A DNA stretch of 64,000 nucleotides, from positions 806,001 through 870,000 of the forward strand of contig NZ_WAHS01000002.1 in the NCBI RefSeq assembly GCF_015714715.1, read 5' to 3'. Shown here piece by piece: positions 42,695 through 51,584 of this stretch (position 1 is its first letter; every line of letters starts with the position of its first letter). The DNA comes from Aestuariivirga litoralis. Lineage in GTDB: Bacteria; Pseudomonadota; Alphaproteobacteria; Rhizobiales; Aestuariivirgaceae. Below the pieces are notes generated by a model, which searched no databases, was not told the DNA's origin, and saw only the letters and a list, made by a program, of their open reading frames with translations. The position numbers and the translations under genes were made by a program.

Positions 42695-43705
42695 TTGAAC
42701 CGTCCTGCCATCGCTTTGAAAGCCGCTGAATCCGACGAGGGCGCACTCTCCCTCGCCTTTGATGACAACCGCGTAATGGCTCTTCTTCTGGGTGAGCATG
42801 ACGCGCATCTGGCGGTGATCGAACATCGCCTGGGCGTTTCGATTACCCCGCGCGGCAACCGCATCACCATCAAGGGTGACAAGCATCAGGCGGAATTCAC
42901 CCGTGCTGTTCTTCTCCATCTCTATACCAAGGCAGCGCGCGGCGGAGACATCAACCGTGGCGAAATCGACGGCGCCATCCGCATGGTGAAGCTGGCCGAG
43001 TCGGCCGAACACGGCGGCCATGGCCAAGACGGCGGCGTGCGTACAAGGCGCAAGACCATCAATGCCCGCACGCCTAATCAGCAGAATTACATCGAACAGA
43101 TCCGCAAGAACGAGCTGGTCTTCGGCGTGGGCCCCGCGGGCACCGGCAAGACCTATCTCGCCGTGGCCTGCGCCGCCGAAGCCTTGATGAATGGCGAAGT
43201 GGACCGTGTGATCCTTTCGCGCCCCGCTGTGGAAGCCGGTGAACGCCTGGGCTTCCTGCCCGGCGACATGAAGGAAAAGGTCGATCCCTATCTGCGCCCG
43301 CTTTACGATGCGCTCTACGACATGATGCCGCAAAGCCTCGTGCAAAAAGCGCTGGCTGAAAACCAGATTGAAATCGCACCGCTGGCCTTCATGCGTGGCC
43401 GCACACTGTCGTCGGCCTTCATCATCCTCGATGAAGCCCAGAACACCACGCCGCAGCAGATGAAGATGTTTTTGACCCGCTTGGGTGAAGGTAGCCGCAT
43501 GGTGGTGACGGGTGACCCGACCCAGATCGACTTGCCCTCCGGCATCGGCTCTGGCCTTGTCGAAGCCACTTCAATCCTTGATGGCGTGAAGGGCATCGGC
43601 ATTACCCAATTCATCAATTCCGACATTGTGCGCCATCCATTGGTGGGCCGCATCGTGCAGGCCTATGACAAGCGCCAGGCGAAAGCGCCGCCCCGGAACA
43701 GATAA
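42695..43705 (+). CDS. phoH: PhoH-family ATPase (PhoL type)
   Basis: The 336-residue protein has an N-terminal KH-like part (about residues 20-100) and a C-terminal P-loop ATPase: Walker A GPAGTGKT at 146-153, FIILDEAQNTTPQQMKMFLTR as Walker B, and VVTGDPTQIDLP. Members act on RNA together with YbeY. The start is TTG at 42695, preceded by AAGGAG (42679-42684) at 10 bases, and there is no closer ATG that keeps the conserved N-terminus. The stop and ybeY start share one base (TAATG). Confidence 0.93.
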   Translation: MNRPAIALKAAESDEGALSLAFDDNRVMALLLGEHDAHLAVIEHRLGVSITPRGNRITIKGDKHQAEFTRAVLLHLYTKAARGGDINRGEIDGAIRMVKLAESAEHGGHGQDGGVRTRRKTINARTPNQQNYIEQIRKNELVFGVGPAGTGKTYLAVACAAEALMNGEVDRVILSRPAVEAGERLGFLPGDMKEKVDPYLRPLYDALYDMMPQSLVQKALAENQIEIAPLAFMRGRTLSSAFIILDEAQNTTPQQMKMFLTRLGEGSRMVVTGDPTQIDLPSGIGSGLVEATSILDGVKGIGITQFINSDIVRHPLVGRIVQAYDKRQAKAPPRNR

Positions 43706-44178
43706 TGCAGCCTGATTTAGTTGTGGCTGACCAGCGCTGGGCCAAGATCCCGGCGCTGAAGGCCTGGGTCAAGAAAGCCCATCTCGCCGCCCTGAAGAAA
43801 TCCGATGCTGCCCGCCCAGTCACCATCCTGCTCAGCGATGATGCCGAACTCAAAACCTTGAACCGCGATTGGCGGGGCAAGGACAAGCCTACCAATGTGC
43901 TCTCTTTCCCGGCGGCGGCGGCAAAACTTCCCAAGGGCGAAGTGGCTCCACTGGGCGACATTGCCCTGAGCTACGACACCTGCGCCAAAGAGGCGAAGGA
44001 AGCCGGGAAAACCCTTCGTGACCATGCCGTGCATCTAGTCGTGCATGGGCTGCTGCACCTCACCGGCCATGATCATGAAATCGAAGTGGAAGCCGAAGCC
44101 ATGGAGCGCAAGGAAACCCGCATCCTTGCCAAATTGGGCATTGCCGATCCATATGTGCTAAATGACGGCCATGAGTGA
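43705..44178 (+). CDS. ybeY: Endoribonuclease YbeY (rRNA maturation)
   Basis: YbeY is a zinc endoribonuclease needed for 16S rRNA 3'-end maturation and quality control. The metal site HGLLHLTGHDH has H114, H118 and H124 as ligands; NRDWRGKDKPTNVLSFP and LGDIALSYD are also family motifs. The 157-residue length is standard. It overlaps phoH by one base and corC by 8-17 bases depending on the corC start. Confidence 0.95.
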   Translation: MQPDLVVADQRWAKIPALKAWVKKAHLAALKKSDAARPVTILLSDDAELKTLNRDWRGKDKPTNVLSFPAAAAKLPKGEVAPLGDIALSYDTCAKEAKEAGKTLRDHAVHLVVHGLLHLTGHDHEIEVEAEAMERKETRILAKLGIADPYVLNDGHE

Positions 44179-45127
44179 ACCGAAAAAACCAACCCTGCTG
44201 AGCAAGCTGAAGCGCAGGCTGGGCCCGAAAGCTGTGGGTCTAGAAGAAACCCTCGATACGGTGATTGAAGAACATGCCGGCGAAGAGGGTGCGCCCACTT
44301 TGGATGGCGATGCCCGCTCGATGATGCGCAATGTCATTGGCTTTGCCGATATGCGCGTCAATGACCTGATGGTGCCGCGCGCCAATATTATCGCGGTGGA
44401 CCAGGAAAAGACCATGCGCGAACTGCTGGCCGAATTCATCGAAGCCGGCCATTCGCGCCTGCCGATCTTCCGCGAAAGCCTGGATGACATTGCCGGCATG
44501 GTCCATGTGAAGGACTTCCTGCGCTGGATGACGGTGCGCGGCAAGCGCAAGAAGACCAAGACCTCGCCGGACGCTGGCCTCGAACTGCCCGCCAAGGAAT
44601 TGTCATCCTCGTTGAAGCAACATAACAGCCTGCTGCGCGATGTGCTCTTCGTGCCACCCTCGATGCCGGCACCTGATCTGCTCATTAAGATGAAGGCTTC
44701 GCATATTCACTTGGCCATCGTGGTCGATGAATATGGCGGCACCGATGGTCTGGTCTCGCTGGAAGATCTGGTGGAAGTCATCATCGGTGACATTTCCGAT
44801 GAACATGACACCGACGAGGAAGCCGATCTTTTCGACAAGATCGATGACGTCACCTACATGGCCAATGGCCAGGTCGAGATTTCGAAGCTGGAGCAGGAAC
44901 TGCACCGCGAACTGCTCGCCCCTGAGCGCAAGGATGAAGCCGACACGCTGGCTGGCCTGGTGTTTGAAATGGCCGGCCGTGTGCCCATCCGTGGCGAAAT
45001 CATCAAGCATCCGGCAGGACTCGAATTCGAGATCGTGGAATCTGACGCAAGGCGCATCAAACGCGTGCGCATCCACGCGCCGCTGCCCACACCTGAATCT
45101 GCCGCAGAAGAAAGTGCAGGCGGCTGA
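44162..45127 (+). CDS. corC: CorC/HlyC-family CBS-domain protein
   Basis: The 321-residue protein has no transmembrane DUF21 part. A pair of CBS domains (about residues 65-200: MVPRANIIAVDQEKTMRELL and FVPPSMPAPDLLIKM with VDEYGGTDGLVSLEDLVE) is followed by a CorC_HlyC domain (about 215-305). It resembles E. coli CorC (YbeX), linked to magnesium efflux and ribosome quality. ATG codons at 44162 and 44171 are both possible; the second overlaps ybeY by 8 bases. In rhizobia lnt usually follows, but here hrcA does, overlapping by one base. Confidence 0.92.
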   Translation: MTAMSEPKKPTLLSKLKRRLGPKAVGLEETLDTVIEEHAGEEGAPTLDGDARSMMRNVIGFADMRVNDLMVPRANIIAVDQEKTMRELLAEFIEAGHSRLPIFRESLDDIAGMVHVKDFLRWMTVRGKRKKTKTSPDAGLELPAKELSSSLKQHNSLLRDVLFVPPSMPAPDLLIKMKASHIHLAIVVDEYGGTDGLVSLEDLVEVIIGDISDEHDTDEEADLFDKIDDVTYMANGQVEISKLEQELHRELLAPERKDEADTLAGLVFEMAGRVPIRGEIIKHPAGLEFEIVESDARRIKRVRIHAPLPTPESAAEESAGG

Positions 45128-46212
45128 TGGGTATCCTGAAGCCCCCGCAACCTTTCGCCGACAAGCCGGGCCTCGCCGGGCTCGATGCCCGCTCGCGCGA
45201 AATCTTCCGCAACATCGTGGAAACTTATATCGCCACCGGTGAACCGGTGGGCTCACGCACCATTTCAAAAGCGCTGACAGCGTCGCTGTCGCCTGCGTCC
45301 ATCCGCAATGTGATGATGGATCTGGAAGAGACCGGCCTGATCTATGCCCCGCACACATCTTCAGGCCGCATGCCCACCGAAGTGGGCCTGCGCTTCTTCG
45401 TCGATGCACTGCTCGAAGTGAATGCCATTGATGATCATGAGCGCGCCCGCATCGATGCTGAAGTGGCGGCCTCTAACCGCCAGCGCCGCGCCGAGGATGT
45501 GTTGGGCGAAGCCTCCGCCATGCTGTCCGGCCTGTCGCATTGCGCCTCTTTGGTGATGAGCCCGAAATTCAACGCCAAGCTCAAGCATATCGAATTCGTC
45601 AATCTCTCACCAGGCCGTGCGCTGGTCATTCTGGTCAGCGAGGATGGCAGCGTGGAAAACCGTCTGGTCGAAGTGCCACCCGGACTTCCAGCATCAGCCT
45701 TCATTCGCGCCACCAATTATCTTTCCAGCCTGGCTCAGGGCCGCAGCATTGATGAAGTGCGCAAGCATGTGGGCCAGGAAGTGCAATCGGCCCGGCGCGA
45801 GCTGGACGAAATTTCGGCGCGTCTCGTTGAAAGCGGCCTCGCCGTCTGGTCGGCTCATGATGATCCCGCCGCCAAGAACCTGATCGTCAAGGGCCAGGCT
45901 AATCTGCTCGAGCGCAATGATGCCGCTGATCTGGACCGTATCCGCCGCCTGTTCGACGATATCGAAAACAAGAAGGATCTGGTGGACATTCTGGGCCTCG
46001 CTGAAAAGGCCGATGGCGTACGCATCTTCATCGGATCGGAAAACCGGTTATTTTCGATGTCTGGCTCGTCGCTGATCGTGGCGCCCTTCAAGAACCGCGA
46101 AGAACAGATCGTGGGCGTGCTGGGTGTGATCGGGCCCACCCGGCTGAATTACGCGCGGATCATTCCGATGGTGGATTATACCGCTAAGCTGGTCGGTCAT
46201 CTGCTCTCTTGA
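45127..46212 (+). CDS. hrcA: Heat-inducible transcription repressor HrcA
   Basis: HrcA represses groE-type operons by binding CIRCE repeats. The 361-residue protein has the winged helix near the N-terminus (FRNIVETYIATGEPVGSRTISK, then LSPASIRNVMMDLEETGLIYAPHTSSGRMPTE, both family hallmarks), a GAF-like middle, and the C-terminal IVAPFKNREEQIVGVLGVIGPTRLNYARIIPMVDYTAKLV. No CIRCE repeat was spotted in the window. It is followed by grpE after 32 bases, a common arrangement. Confidence 0.96.
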   Translation: MGILKPPQPFADKPGLAGLDARSREIFRNIVETYIATGEPVGSRTISKALTASLSPASIRNVMMDLEETGLIYAPHTSSGRMPTEVGLRFFVDALLEVNAIDDHERARIDAEVAASNRQRRAEDVLGEASAMLSGLSHCASLVMSPKFNAKLKHIEFVNLSPGRALVILVSEDGSVENRLVEVPPGLPASAFIRATNYLSSLAQGRSIDEVRKHVGQEVQSARRELDEISARLVESGLAVWSAHDDPAAKNLIVKGQANLLERNDAADLDRIRRLFDDIENKKDLVDILGLAEKADGVRIFIGSENRLFSMSGSSLIVAPFKNREEQIVGVLGVIGPTRLNYARIIPMVDYTAKLVGHLLS

Positions 46213-46244
46213 TTTTTACCCCGTAATTTCCGATATGCGGGGCC

Positions 46245-46796
46245 ATGAGCAGAGATGATGACTTCCCCGAAGAACTGGCCGGCCATTTTGACCAGCCGGA
46301 AACCGAATCCGATGAAAAGGATTTGGAGATCGAGACGCTGAAAGAACAGGTCGCTGAGAGCAAAGACCGCCTCCTGCGTCTGGCTGCCGATATGGACAAT
46401 CTGCGCAAGCGCGCCGAACGCGAAAAGGCCGAAGCCACGCTTTACGCCGCCACCAATTTCGCCCGCGATCTGTTGAGCGTGGCTGACAATCTGGGCCGGG
46501 CGCTGCAGGCTTTGCCTGAGCAAGAGCGTGACCATGCCGGCGAAGTCGAGAAGAATCTGATCACCGGCGTGGAAATGACCGAGCGCGAGCTGCTCAGCAC
46601 CTTCCAGCGCCACGGCATCCGCAAGCTGGAAACCGTTGGCCAAAAGTTTGACCCGAATTTCCATCAGGCCATTTTCGAAGTGCCTACATCCGAAAAGCCG
46701 CCCGGTATCGTGATGCAGGAAATGCAGGCCGGTTACGCCGTGGGCGACCGCTGCTTGCGGCCTGCCATGGTAGGTGTATCAAAAGCGGAAGGTTAA
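46245..46796 (+). CDS. grpE: GrpE nucleotide-exchange factor
   Basis: GrpE releases ADP from DnaK. The 183-residue protein has an acidic N-terminus, the long coiled-coil helix (about residues 25-95, with EQVAESKDRLLRLAADMDNLRKRAEREK), and the beta-domain motif GQKFDPNFHQAIFEV near residue 130 with VGDRCLRPAMVGVSK at the end. It works with DnaK/DnaJ at 20.6-23.8 kb. Its stop overlaps the convergent HugZ-like gene by 4 bases. Confidence 0.96.
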   Translation: MSRDDDFPEELAGHFDQPETESDEKDLEIETLKEQVAESKDRLLRLAADMDNLRKRAEREKAEATLYAATNFARDLLSVADNLGRALQALPEQERDHAGEVEKNLITGVEMTERELLSTFQRHGIRKLETVGQKFDPNFHQAIFEVPTSEKPPGIVMQEMQAGYAVGDRCLRPAMVGVSKAEG

Positions 46797-47239
46797 GCCC
46801 CCAACACGTCTTCCGCCTTGAATGTCTCGATTCTTCCAAACCCACCAACCACATGCACGGTTTCGGGATACAGCCGAAAAAAGCTGAAATCCTTGAACCC
46901 GGCATAGCCCGCCGCGTAAGGGTGAGCGGCAATATAGGCCTTCCCCACTTCATCGGCTGAAACCTGCTCGACCACCCCCATGAAGCTCGCGCGCAGGCCA
47001 GTTAACGCGTCACCTTCCGCCGCAGGCTCCGCCACCAGTAGGCTCACGCGCGAATCCAGCGCGATGCCCTTGGTATGCCTTGCCAATTGCGAGAACAGGA
47101 AGATCGGCCGGCCCAGCCGGTCGCAGGCATAATTGGCCAGCGAGACATAAGGCCCGCCATTTTCAAAATCCACCACGCCCAGACTGCCCACCTTGTTGCG
47201 TAAGAGCGCCGACTTGGCCATGGAAGCTGTTTCATTCAT
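46793..47239 (-). CDS. Pyridoxamine 5'-phosphate oxidase-like (HugZ-type) protein
   Basis: A 148-residue split-barrel protein with the start MNETASMAKSALLRNKVGSLGVVD, then PIFLFSQLARHTKGIALDSRVSLLV, a flavin- or heme-site pattern of the HugZ/PNPOx family, and FFRLYPETVHVVGGFGRIETF near the end. HugZ members bind or break down heme, but most act on unknown ligands; it is shorter than HugZ, lacking the C-terminal heme-binding domain. It lies divergent from chvI by 101 bases. Confidence 0.8.
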   Translation of the reverse strand: MNETASMAKSALLRNKVGSLGVVDFENGGPYVSLANYACDRLGRPIFLFSQLARHTKGIALDSRVSLLVAEPAAEGDALTGLRASFMGVVEQVSADEVGKAYIAAHPYAAGYAGFKDFSFFRLYPETVHVVGGFGRIETFKAEDVLGA

Positions 47240-47340
47240 CGCGCTGGTCTTGCCTTCATTCTGGGGCTAAAAGCCCTGCCACAATTTGTTCCAGTTTCAT
47301 CCCTACCAGACGCAGCCGAACCTGAAGAAGGAAATAATGA

Positions 47341-48039
47341 ATGCCTACAGTGGCTTTGGTTGATGATGACCGCAATATCCTGACCTCCGTGGGCATGGCC
47401 CTGGAAGGCGAAGGCTATACGGTCCAGAAATACAATGATGGCGCCGCTGCTTTGCAGGGCCTTCAGGACAATCCGCCCGACATGGCCATCTTCGATATCA
47501 AGATGCCGCGCATGGACGGGATGGAGCTCTTACGCCGCATCCGCCAGAAAACCGATCTGCCAGTAATCTTCCTCACCTCGAAAGATGACGAGATCGACGA
47601 ACTCTTTGGCCTCAAGATGGGCGCTGATGATTTCGTCAAGAAGCCTTTCTCGCAGCGCCTTTTGGTTGAGCGCGTCAAAGCCGTGCTGCGCCGCGCCGCG
47701 GCTCGCGAAGGTAATGCAACCCCGCCGGATGCTTCGAAGATCATTGAACGCGGCAAGCTGGTGATGGATTCGGATCGCCACGCCTGCACCTGGTCGGGCC
47801 AGCAGGTCACTTTGACCGTCACCGAATTTCTCATTCTGCAGGCGCTCGCTCTGCGCCCCGGCATTGTCAAAAGCCGCGATGCGCTGATGGACGCCGCCTA
47901 TGATGACCAGGTCTATGTCGATGACCGCACCATCGACAGCCACATCAAGCGCTTGCGCAAGAAGTTCACCCAGGTTGACGAGACCTTTGACGGCATCGAA
48001 ACGCTGTATGGCGTGGGCTATCGTTTCAAGGAACAGTAA
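47341..48039 (+). CDS. chvI: ChvI OmpR-family response regulator
   Basis: The 232-residue protein has a receiver domain (ALVDDDRNI with D8-D10, phosphoacceptor D52 in [14 protein letters not shown], lysine in FVKKPFS) and an OmpR-type winged helix (about residues 135-230, [11 protein letters not shown] and [16 protein letters not shown]). In rhizobia ChvI with ChvG and ExoR governs envelope, exopolysaccharide and acid responses. The start at 47341 follows AAGGA. It is 8 bases from chvG. Confidence 0.94.
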   Translation: MPTVALVDDDRNILTSVGMALEGEGYTVQKYNDGAAALQGLQDNPPDMAIFDIKMPRMDGMELLRRIRQKTDLPVIFLTSKDDEIDELFGLKMGADDFVKKPFSQRLLVERVKAVLRRAAAREGNATPPDASKIIERGKLVMDSDRHACTWSGQQVTLTVTEFLILQALALRPGIVKSRDALMDAAYDDQVYVDDRTIDSHIKRLRKKFTQVDETFDGIETLYGVGYRFKEQ

Positions 48040-48047
48040 GGCCTTAA

Positions 48048-49832
48048 GTGTTGCAAGCCGCTCCCGAAGCCGAAGAGGTTGAGGCCGCCGAACCAGGCGG
48101 CAGCAAACTCCAGAAGCGGCGCAGCCTGTGGACCTGGCTGCCCACGGGAAGCCTTGCCTCGCGCATTGCCATCATCAACATTATCGGCCTGCTCATCCTG
48201 TCGGGCGGCATTCTCTATTTCAACCAGTTCCGCCAAAGCCTGATCAAGGCCCGTGTCGACTCGCTGTTGGTGCAGGGCCAGATCATCGCAGCCGCCGTGG
48301 CGGGCTCGGCCACCGCCGATACATCCTCCATCGTGATTGATCCCGGCAAGCTCGGCTCCGAAACCGAAGATGACACGGCGACCGATCTGGGCCAGTCTGA
48401 CTTTGATTTCGCCATCAAGCCTGATCGCGCTGGCCCAGTGCTGCGCCGGCTGTTGAACAACACCAATATCCGTGGCCAGATCATCGATTCCGATGGCAAT
48501 CTGGTGGTGGATTCGATCTTTCTCTATGGCGGCAATGACATCGTGCAAACCAATATTGCCCCGCCGGTGCCCGTCACCTGGCGCACCAAACTGGCTGAGC
48601 TGAGCAATTCCATCGATTATCTGTTCTTCGGCTCGAATTACCCGATCCAGCAGGATTACGGTTGGGACAACAACCAGACGCGGCCCGAAATCTCCGCCGC
48701 CATCAGTGGCGCCACCTTGAGTGTGGTGCGCCTGAATTCCAAAAAGGAAATCACCGTCATGGTGGCCGCCCCCATCCAGCGTTTCCGCGCGGTGCAGGGC
48801 GTGCTGGTGCTGTCCACGCAAGGCGGCGAAATTGACTCGGTGCTGCGTGAGGAGCGCCGCACGGTCTATATGACCTTCGGCCTCACCGCCTTGGTCACGC
48901 TGTTCCTCTCTTATCTTCTGGCCCGCACCATCGCCCGGCCGATCCGCAGGCTTTCAGCGGCAGCAGACCGGGTGCGCCGGGGCATCAATCACAGCCGGGT
49001 GGAGATTCCAGATTTCTCTTCGCGCCGCGATGAAATCGGCCAGCTGTCAGGCTCACTGCGCCACATGACGGCAGCTTTGTATAACCGTATCGCCGCCATC
49101 GAAGCCTTCGCCGCCGATGTGGCGCATGAGCTGAAAAACCCGCTGACTTCGATGCGCAGCGCGGTGGAAACTCTGCATTACGCCAAGACCGACGACCAGC
49201 GCGGCAAACTGATCGAAATCGTGGTGCACGACGTACAGCGCATGGACCGCCTGATCAGTGACATTTCCGATGCCTCGCGCCTCGATGCGGAGTTGGCCCG
49301 CTCTGAAGTGCAGCCCATCGATTTTGCCAGGCTGGTCGAAAACATCGTGACCCACGCCAATGACACGGCGAAGGAAGGCGCTGCCAAGGTGGAATTTGCC
49401 ATGCAGGATGCCAAGGCGCCATTGGGGGCTTTCATGGTGCTGGGCCATGATTCACGCTTGGGCCAGGTGCTGCGCAACCTGATCGACAATGCTCGCTCCT
49501 TCACAGCACCGGGCACCGCGCTCAATATCCGCGTGCGCCGCGTGGGTGATGAAGTGGAAACGCGCGTCGATGATCATGGCCCAGGCATCCCAGCTGAAAA
49601 TATTGAACGCATCTTTGAGCGCTTTTATACCGACAGGCCGCATCAGGGCTTCGGTGGCAATTCTGGTCTCGGTCTCGCCATCTCGCGCCAGGTGGTTGAG
49701 GCACACAAGGGCCGCATCTGGGCCGAGAACCGCACCGGCAAAGCTGATGCTTCGGGTGAAAAGCCGGTGCTGGGCGCGCGCTTTGTGATCCGCCTGCCGG
49801 CCATGCCGCAAGGCTGGAGGGCCGAGGGATGA
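48048..49832 (+). CDS. chvG: ChvG/ExoS membrane sensor histidine kinase
   Basis: A 594-residue kinase. An N-terminal membrane segment (about residues 38-58) and a second (about 274-294) enclose a periplasmic domain of 215 residues, followed by HAMP and the H-box VAHELKNPLTSM with H360. The ATP domain carries NLIDNARSF, DHGPGIP and GNSGLGLAISRQVVEAH. The GTG start at 48048 has a TTG directly after it; neither has a strong site. ChvG senses envelope and acid stress in relatives. It overlaps hprK by 4 bases. Confidence 0.93.
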   Translation: MLQAAPEAEEVEAAEPGGSKLQKRRSLWTWLPTGSLASRIAIINIIGLLILSGGILYFNQFRQSLIKARVDSLLVQGQIIAAAVAGSATADTSSIVIDPGKLGSETEDDTATDLGQSDFDFAIKPDRAGPVLRRLLNNTNIRGQIIDSDGNLVVDSIFLYGGNDIVQTNIAPPVPVTWRTKLAELSNSIDYLFFGSNYPIQQDYGWDNNQTRPEISAAISGATLSVVRLNSKKEITVMVAAPIQRFRAVQGVLVLSTQGGEIDSVLREERRTVYMTFGLTALVTLFLSYLLARTIARPIRRLSAAADRVRRGINHSRVEIPDFSSRRDEIGQLSGSLRHMTAALYNRIAAIEAFAADVAHELKNPLTSMRSAVETLHYAKTDDQRGKLIEIVVHDVQRMDRLISDISDASRLDAELARSEVQPIDFARLVENIVTHANDTAKEGAAKVEFAMQDAKAPLGAFMVLGHDSRLGQVLRNLIDNARSFTAPGTALNIRVRRVGDEVETRVDDHGPGIPAENIERIFERFYTDRPHQGFGGNSGLGLAISRQVVEAHKGRIWAENRTGKADASGEKPVLGARFVIRLPAMPQGWRAEG

Positions 49833-50293
49833 GCAGCATTCACGCCACTTGTATCGTGGTCGGTAAAACCGGCGTGCTGATCCGTGGTGCTTCGGGTTCA
49901 GGCAAATCCAGCTTGGCTTTGCGGATGATCGATGGCGAGGGTTTCGGCCTTCACGAAAAAATCCTGCGCACCAGGCTGGTGGCGGATGATCAAGTGGTGT
50001 TGCGCGGAAAGGGCAAGAAGCTGGTGGCTTCCGCGCCCGAGAAAATCAATGGCCTGATTGAAATTCGCGGCATCGGCATTCTGCCCGCCAAGCACAAGCG
50101 CAAGACACGGGTAAAGCTTGTGGTTGATCTTGGCCCGGCAGTTTCCATCCCCCGCCTGCCGGAAGATGCCGAAGGCAAGATCGAGCTGGAAGGCATCAGG
50201 CTGCGCCGCATTTTCCTCGACGCCGCATCGCCTTCCGCAGCGTCTGCCCTGCGCGCCGCCGTGTCGCAGTTGCGCCCGCGCAAGAAGTCCTAA
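49829..50293 (+). CDS. hprK: HPr kinase/phosphorylase (short alphaproteobacterial form)
   Basis: HprK phosphorylates HPr on the regulatory serine. The 154-residue protein has only the catalytic domain: P-loop GASGSGKS at residues 20-27 and EIRGIGILPAK, the HprK signature. It lacks the N-terminal domain of Firmicutes HprK, as expected for alphaproteobacteria. The ATGA overlap with chvG places it in the same transcript. A hairpin 8 bases after its stop lies before the EIIA gene. Confidence 0.93.
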   Translation: MSSIHATCIVVGKTGVLIRGASGSGKSSLALRMIDGEGFGLHEKILRTRLVADDQVVLRGKGKKLVASAPEKINGLIEIRGIGILPAKHKRKTRVKLVVDLGPAVSIPRLPEDAEGKIELEGIRLRRIFLDAASPSAASALRAAVSQLRPRKKS

Positions 50294-50300
50294 AAAGCTT

Positions 50301-50318
50301 CAAATCCCTGAGGATTTG
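50301..50318 (+). terminator. Hairpin between hprK and the EIIA gene
   Basis: CAAATCC at 50301-50307 pairs perfectly with GGATTTG at 50312-50318 across a 4-base loop. T-rich sequence lies 12-20 bases further on. It may be a weak terminator or attenuator in an otherwise continuous operon; the 83-base gap is the longest within the chvI-mmcB set. Confidence 0.45.
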
Positions 50319-50376
50319 CTCTAGACAAGTCCTTCCTTCTTTTGAGCGCGTCCATGAATTTCAAGGCAAAAGTACA

Positions 50377-50778
50377 ATGATCGGTTTGGTGCTCGTCACC
50401 CATGGGCGGCTGGCGCTGGAATTCATTCACGCGCTCGAACATGTGGTCGGCAAGCAGGATTGCATCGAAGGCGTGTGCATCGGCCCGGATGACCGGATGG
50501 ATTCAAGGCGAGGCGACATCGCCGCCGCCATCAGCCGGGTGAACCGGGGCGAGGGCGTGATTGTGCTCACCGACATGTTTGGCGGCACGCCCAGCAATCT
50601 GGCGATTTCACTTCTCGAAGAAGGCAAGGTGGAAGTGGTGGCCGGCCTCAATCTGCCGATGCTGGTGAAGCTGGCGCGCGTGCGCAAGGATTTCAATTTG
50701 CACAAGGCCGCTGCCGCCGCCCAAGATGCGGGCCGCAAATATATCAACATCGCCTCACAAGTTTTGCAGGGCGAATAA
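50377..50778 (+). CDS. PTS EIIA-Man-type protein
   Basis: The 133-residue protein is of the mannose-EIIA fold, with phosphorylatable H9 in LVTHG and VIVLTDMFGGTPSNLAIS. In rhizobia this EIIA (often named ManX or PtsM) has no EIIB/EIIC partner and acts in regulation rather than sugar uptake. No EI, EIIB or EIIC gene is in the window. It lies between hprK and HPr, as in other alphaproteobacteria. The start at 50377 has no strong Shine-Dalgarno. Confidence 0.92.
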   Translation: MIGLVLVTHGRLALEFIHALEHVVGKQDCIEGVCIGPDDRMDSRRGDIAAAISRVNRGEGVIVLTDMFGGTPSNLAISLLEEGKVEVVAGLNLPMLVKLARVRKDFNLHKAAAAAQDAGRKYINIASQVLQGE

Positions 50779-50779
50779 A

Positions 50780-51052
50780 ATGGCCAGCCTGACCCGCGAA
50801 TTGCAGATCATCAACCAGCGCGGTCTGCACGCCAGGGCCTCCGCCAAATTCGTGAAATGCGCCGAAGGCTTTGACGCCAACATCATGGTCTCCAAGGATG
50901 GCCAGGCCGTGCCCGGCACCTCGATCATGGGCCTGATGATGCTGGCCGCCAGCATGGGCACGTCGATCTCGGTGGAAGCCTCTGGCCCGCAGGCCGAAGC
51001 GGCGATGACAGCGCTGGCCGCATTGGTTGATGCCAAGTTCGACGAGGATTGA
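50780..51052 (+). CDS. HPr phosphocarrier protein
   Basis: A 90-residue HPr. The phospho-histidine is H17 in GLHARAS, and the regulatory serine, target of HprK, is S48 in SIMGLMML. It begins one base after the EIIA stop. The presence of both sites, with hprK and EIIA alongside, supports a regulatory phosphorelay without sugar transport. A longer reading from 50726 would overlap the EIIA gene and is not supported. mmcB starts immediately after its stop. Confidence 0.95.
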   Translation: MASLTRELQIINQRGLHARASAKFVKCAEGFDANIMVSKDGQAVPGTSIMGLMMLAASMGTSISVEASGPQAEAAMTALAALVDAKFDED

Positions 51053-51520
51053 ATGGCAGGGTCTGTCCCGCTTCTGAAGCCGGATGGCCGCCAGTCTGAA
51101 ACGGCGCTGTCGATCCAGCGCGGCGTGGCCCGTATGTTGCGCGATCACAATTATGCGATGCTCACCGAATTCACTTTAGCCTCAGGCCGTCGCGCCGATG
51201 TGATCGGCCTTTCGCCCGAAGGCCAGATCTGGATCATAGAAATCAAATCCTCGCCGGAAGATTATCGCGCCGATGGCAAATGGCATGAATACCGCGAATA
51301 TTGCGACCGCTTCTCCTTCGCCGTGCCACCCACCATGGATTATGTGATTATCCCAGAAGAGGCCGGGCTCATTGTGACTGATCAATGGGGTGCTGAAATC
51401 CTGCGCGCCGCTTCTGAACATCCGATGCATGCCTCGCGCCGCAAGGCGGTCACCCACAACTTCGCCCGCACCGCTGCCTTGCGCCTGCAGGCGGTGTGGG
51501 AGGGTAGGTTTGTTCTTTAA
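51053..51520 (+). CDS. mmcB: MmcB-family DNA repair protein
   Basis: MmcB (DUF321-type) was described in Caulobacter as SOS-linked. The 155-residue protein has a PD-(D/E)xK-like core: ASGRRADVIG, then IWIIEIKSSPEDYRADGKW, consistent with a nuclease fold, and AVPPTMDYVIIPEEAGLIV. The N-terminal RQSETALSIQRGVARMLRDH helix is also conserved. Its start directly follows the HPr stop. Activity is inferred from the fold motif. Confidence 0.9.
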   Translation: MAGSVPLLKPDGRQSETALSIQRGVARMLRDHNYAMLTEFTLASGRRADVIGLSPEGQIWIIEIKSSPEDYRADGKWHEYREYCDRFSFAVPPTMDYVIIPEEAGLIVTDQWGAEILRAASEHPMHASRRKAVTHNFARTAALRLQAVWEGRFVL

Positions 51521-51584
51521 ATGTTCCTTGACTCTGATTCGCGGCTAAGTCTAGGGTTTCAGCTCTAGTTGAGGAAGAACGCGA

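Noticed and set aside
50377-51052. Sugar-transporting phosphotransferase system
   Set aside because: Only EIIA-Man and HPr are present with hprK; there is no EIIB, EIIC or EI gene, so a regulatory system fits better.
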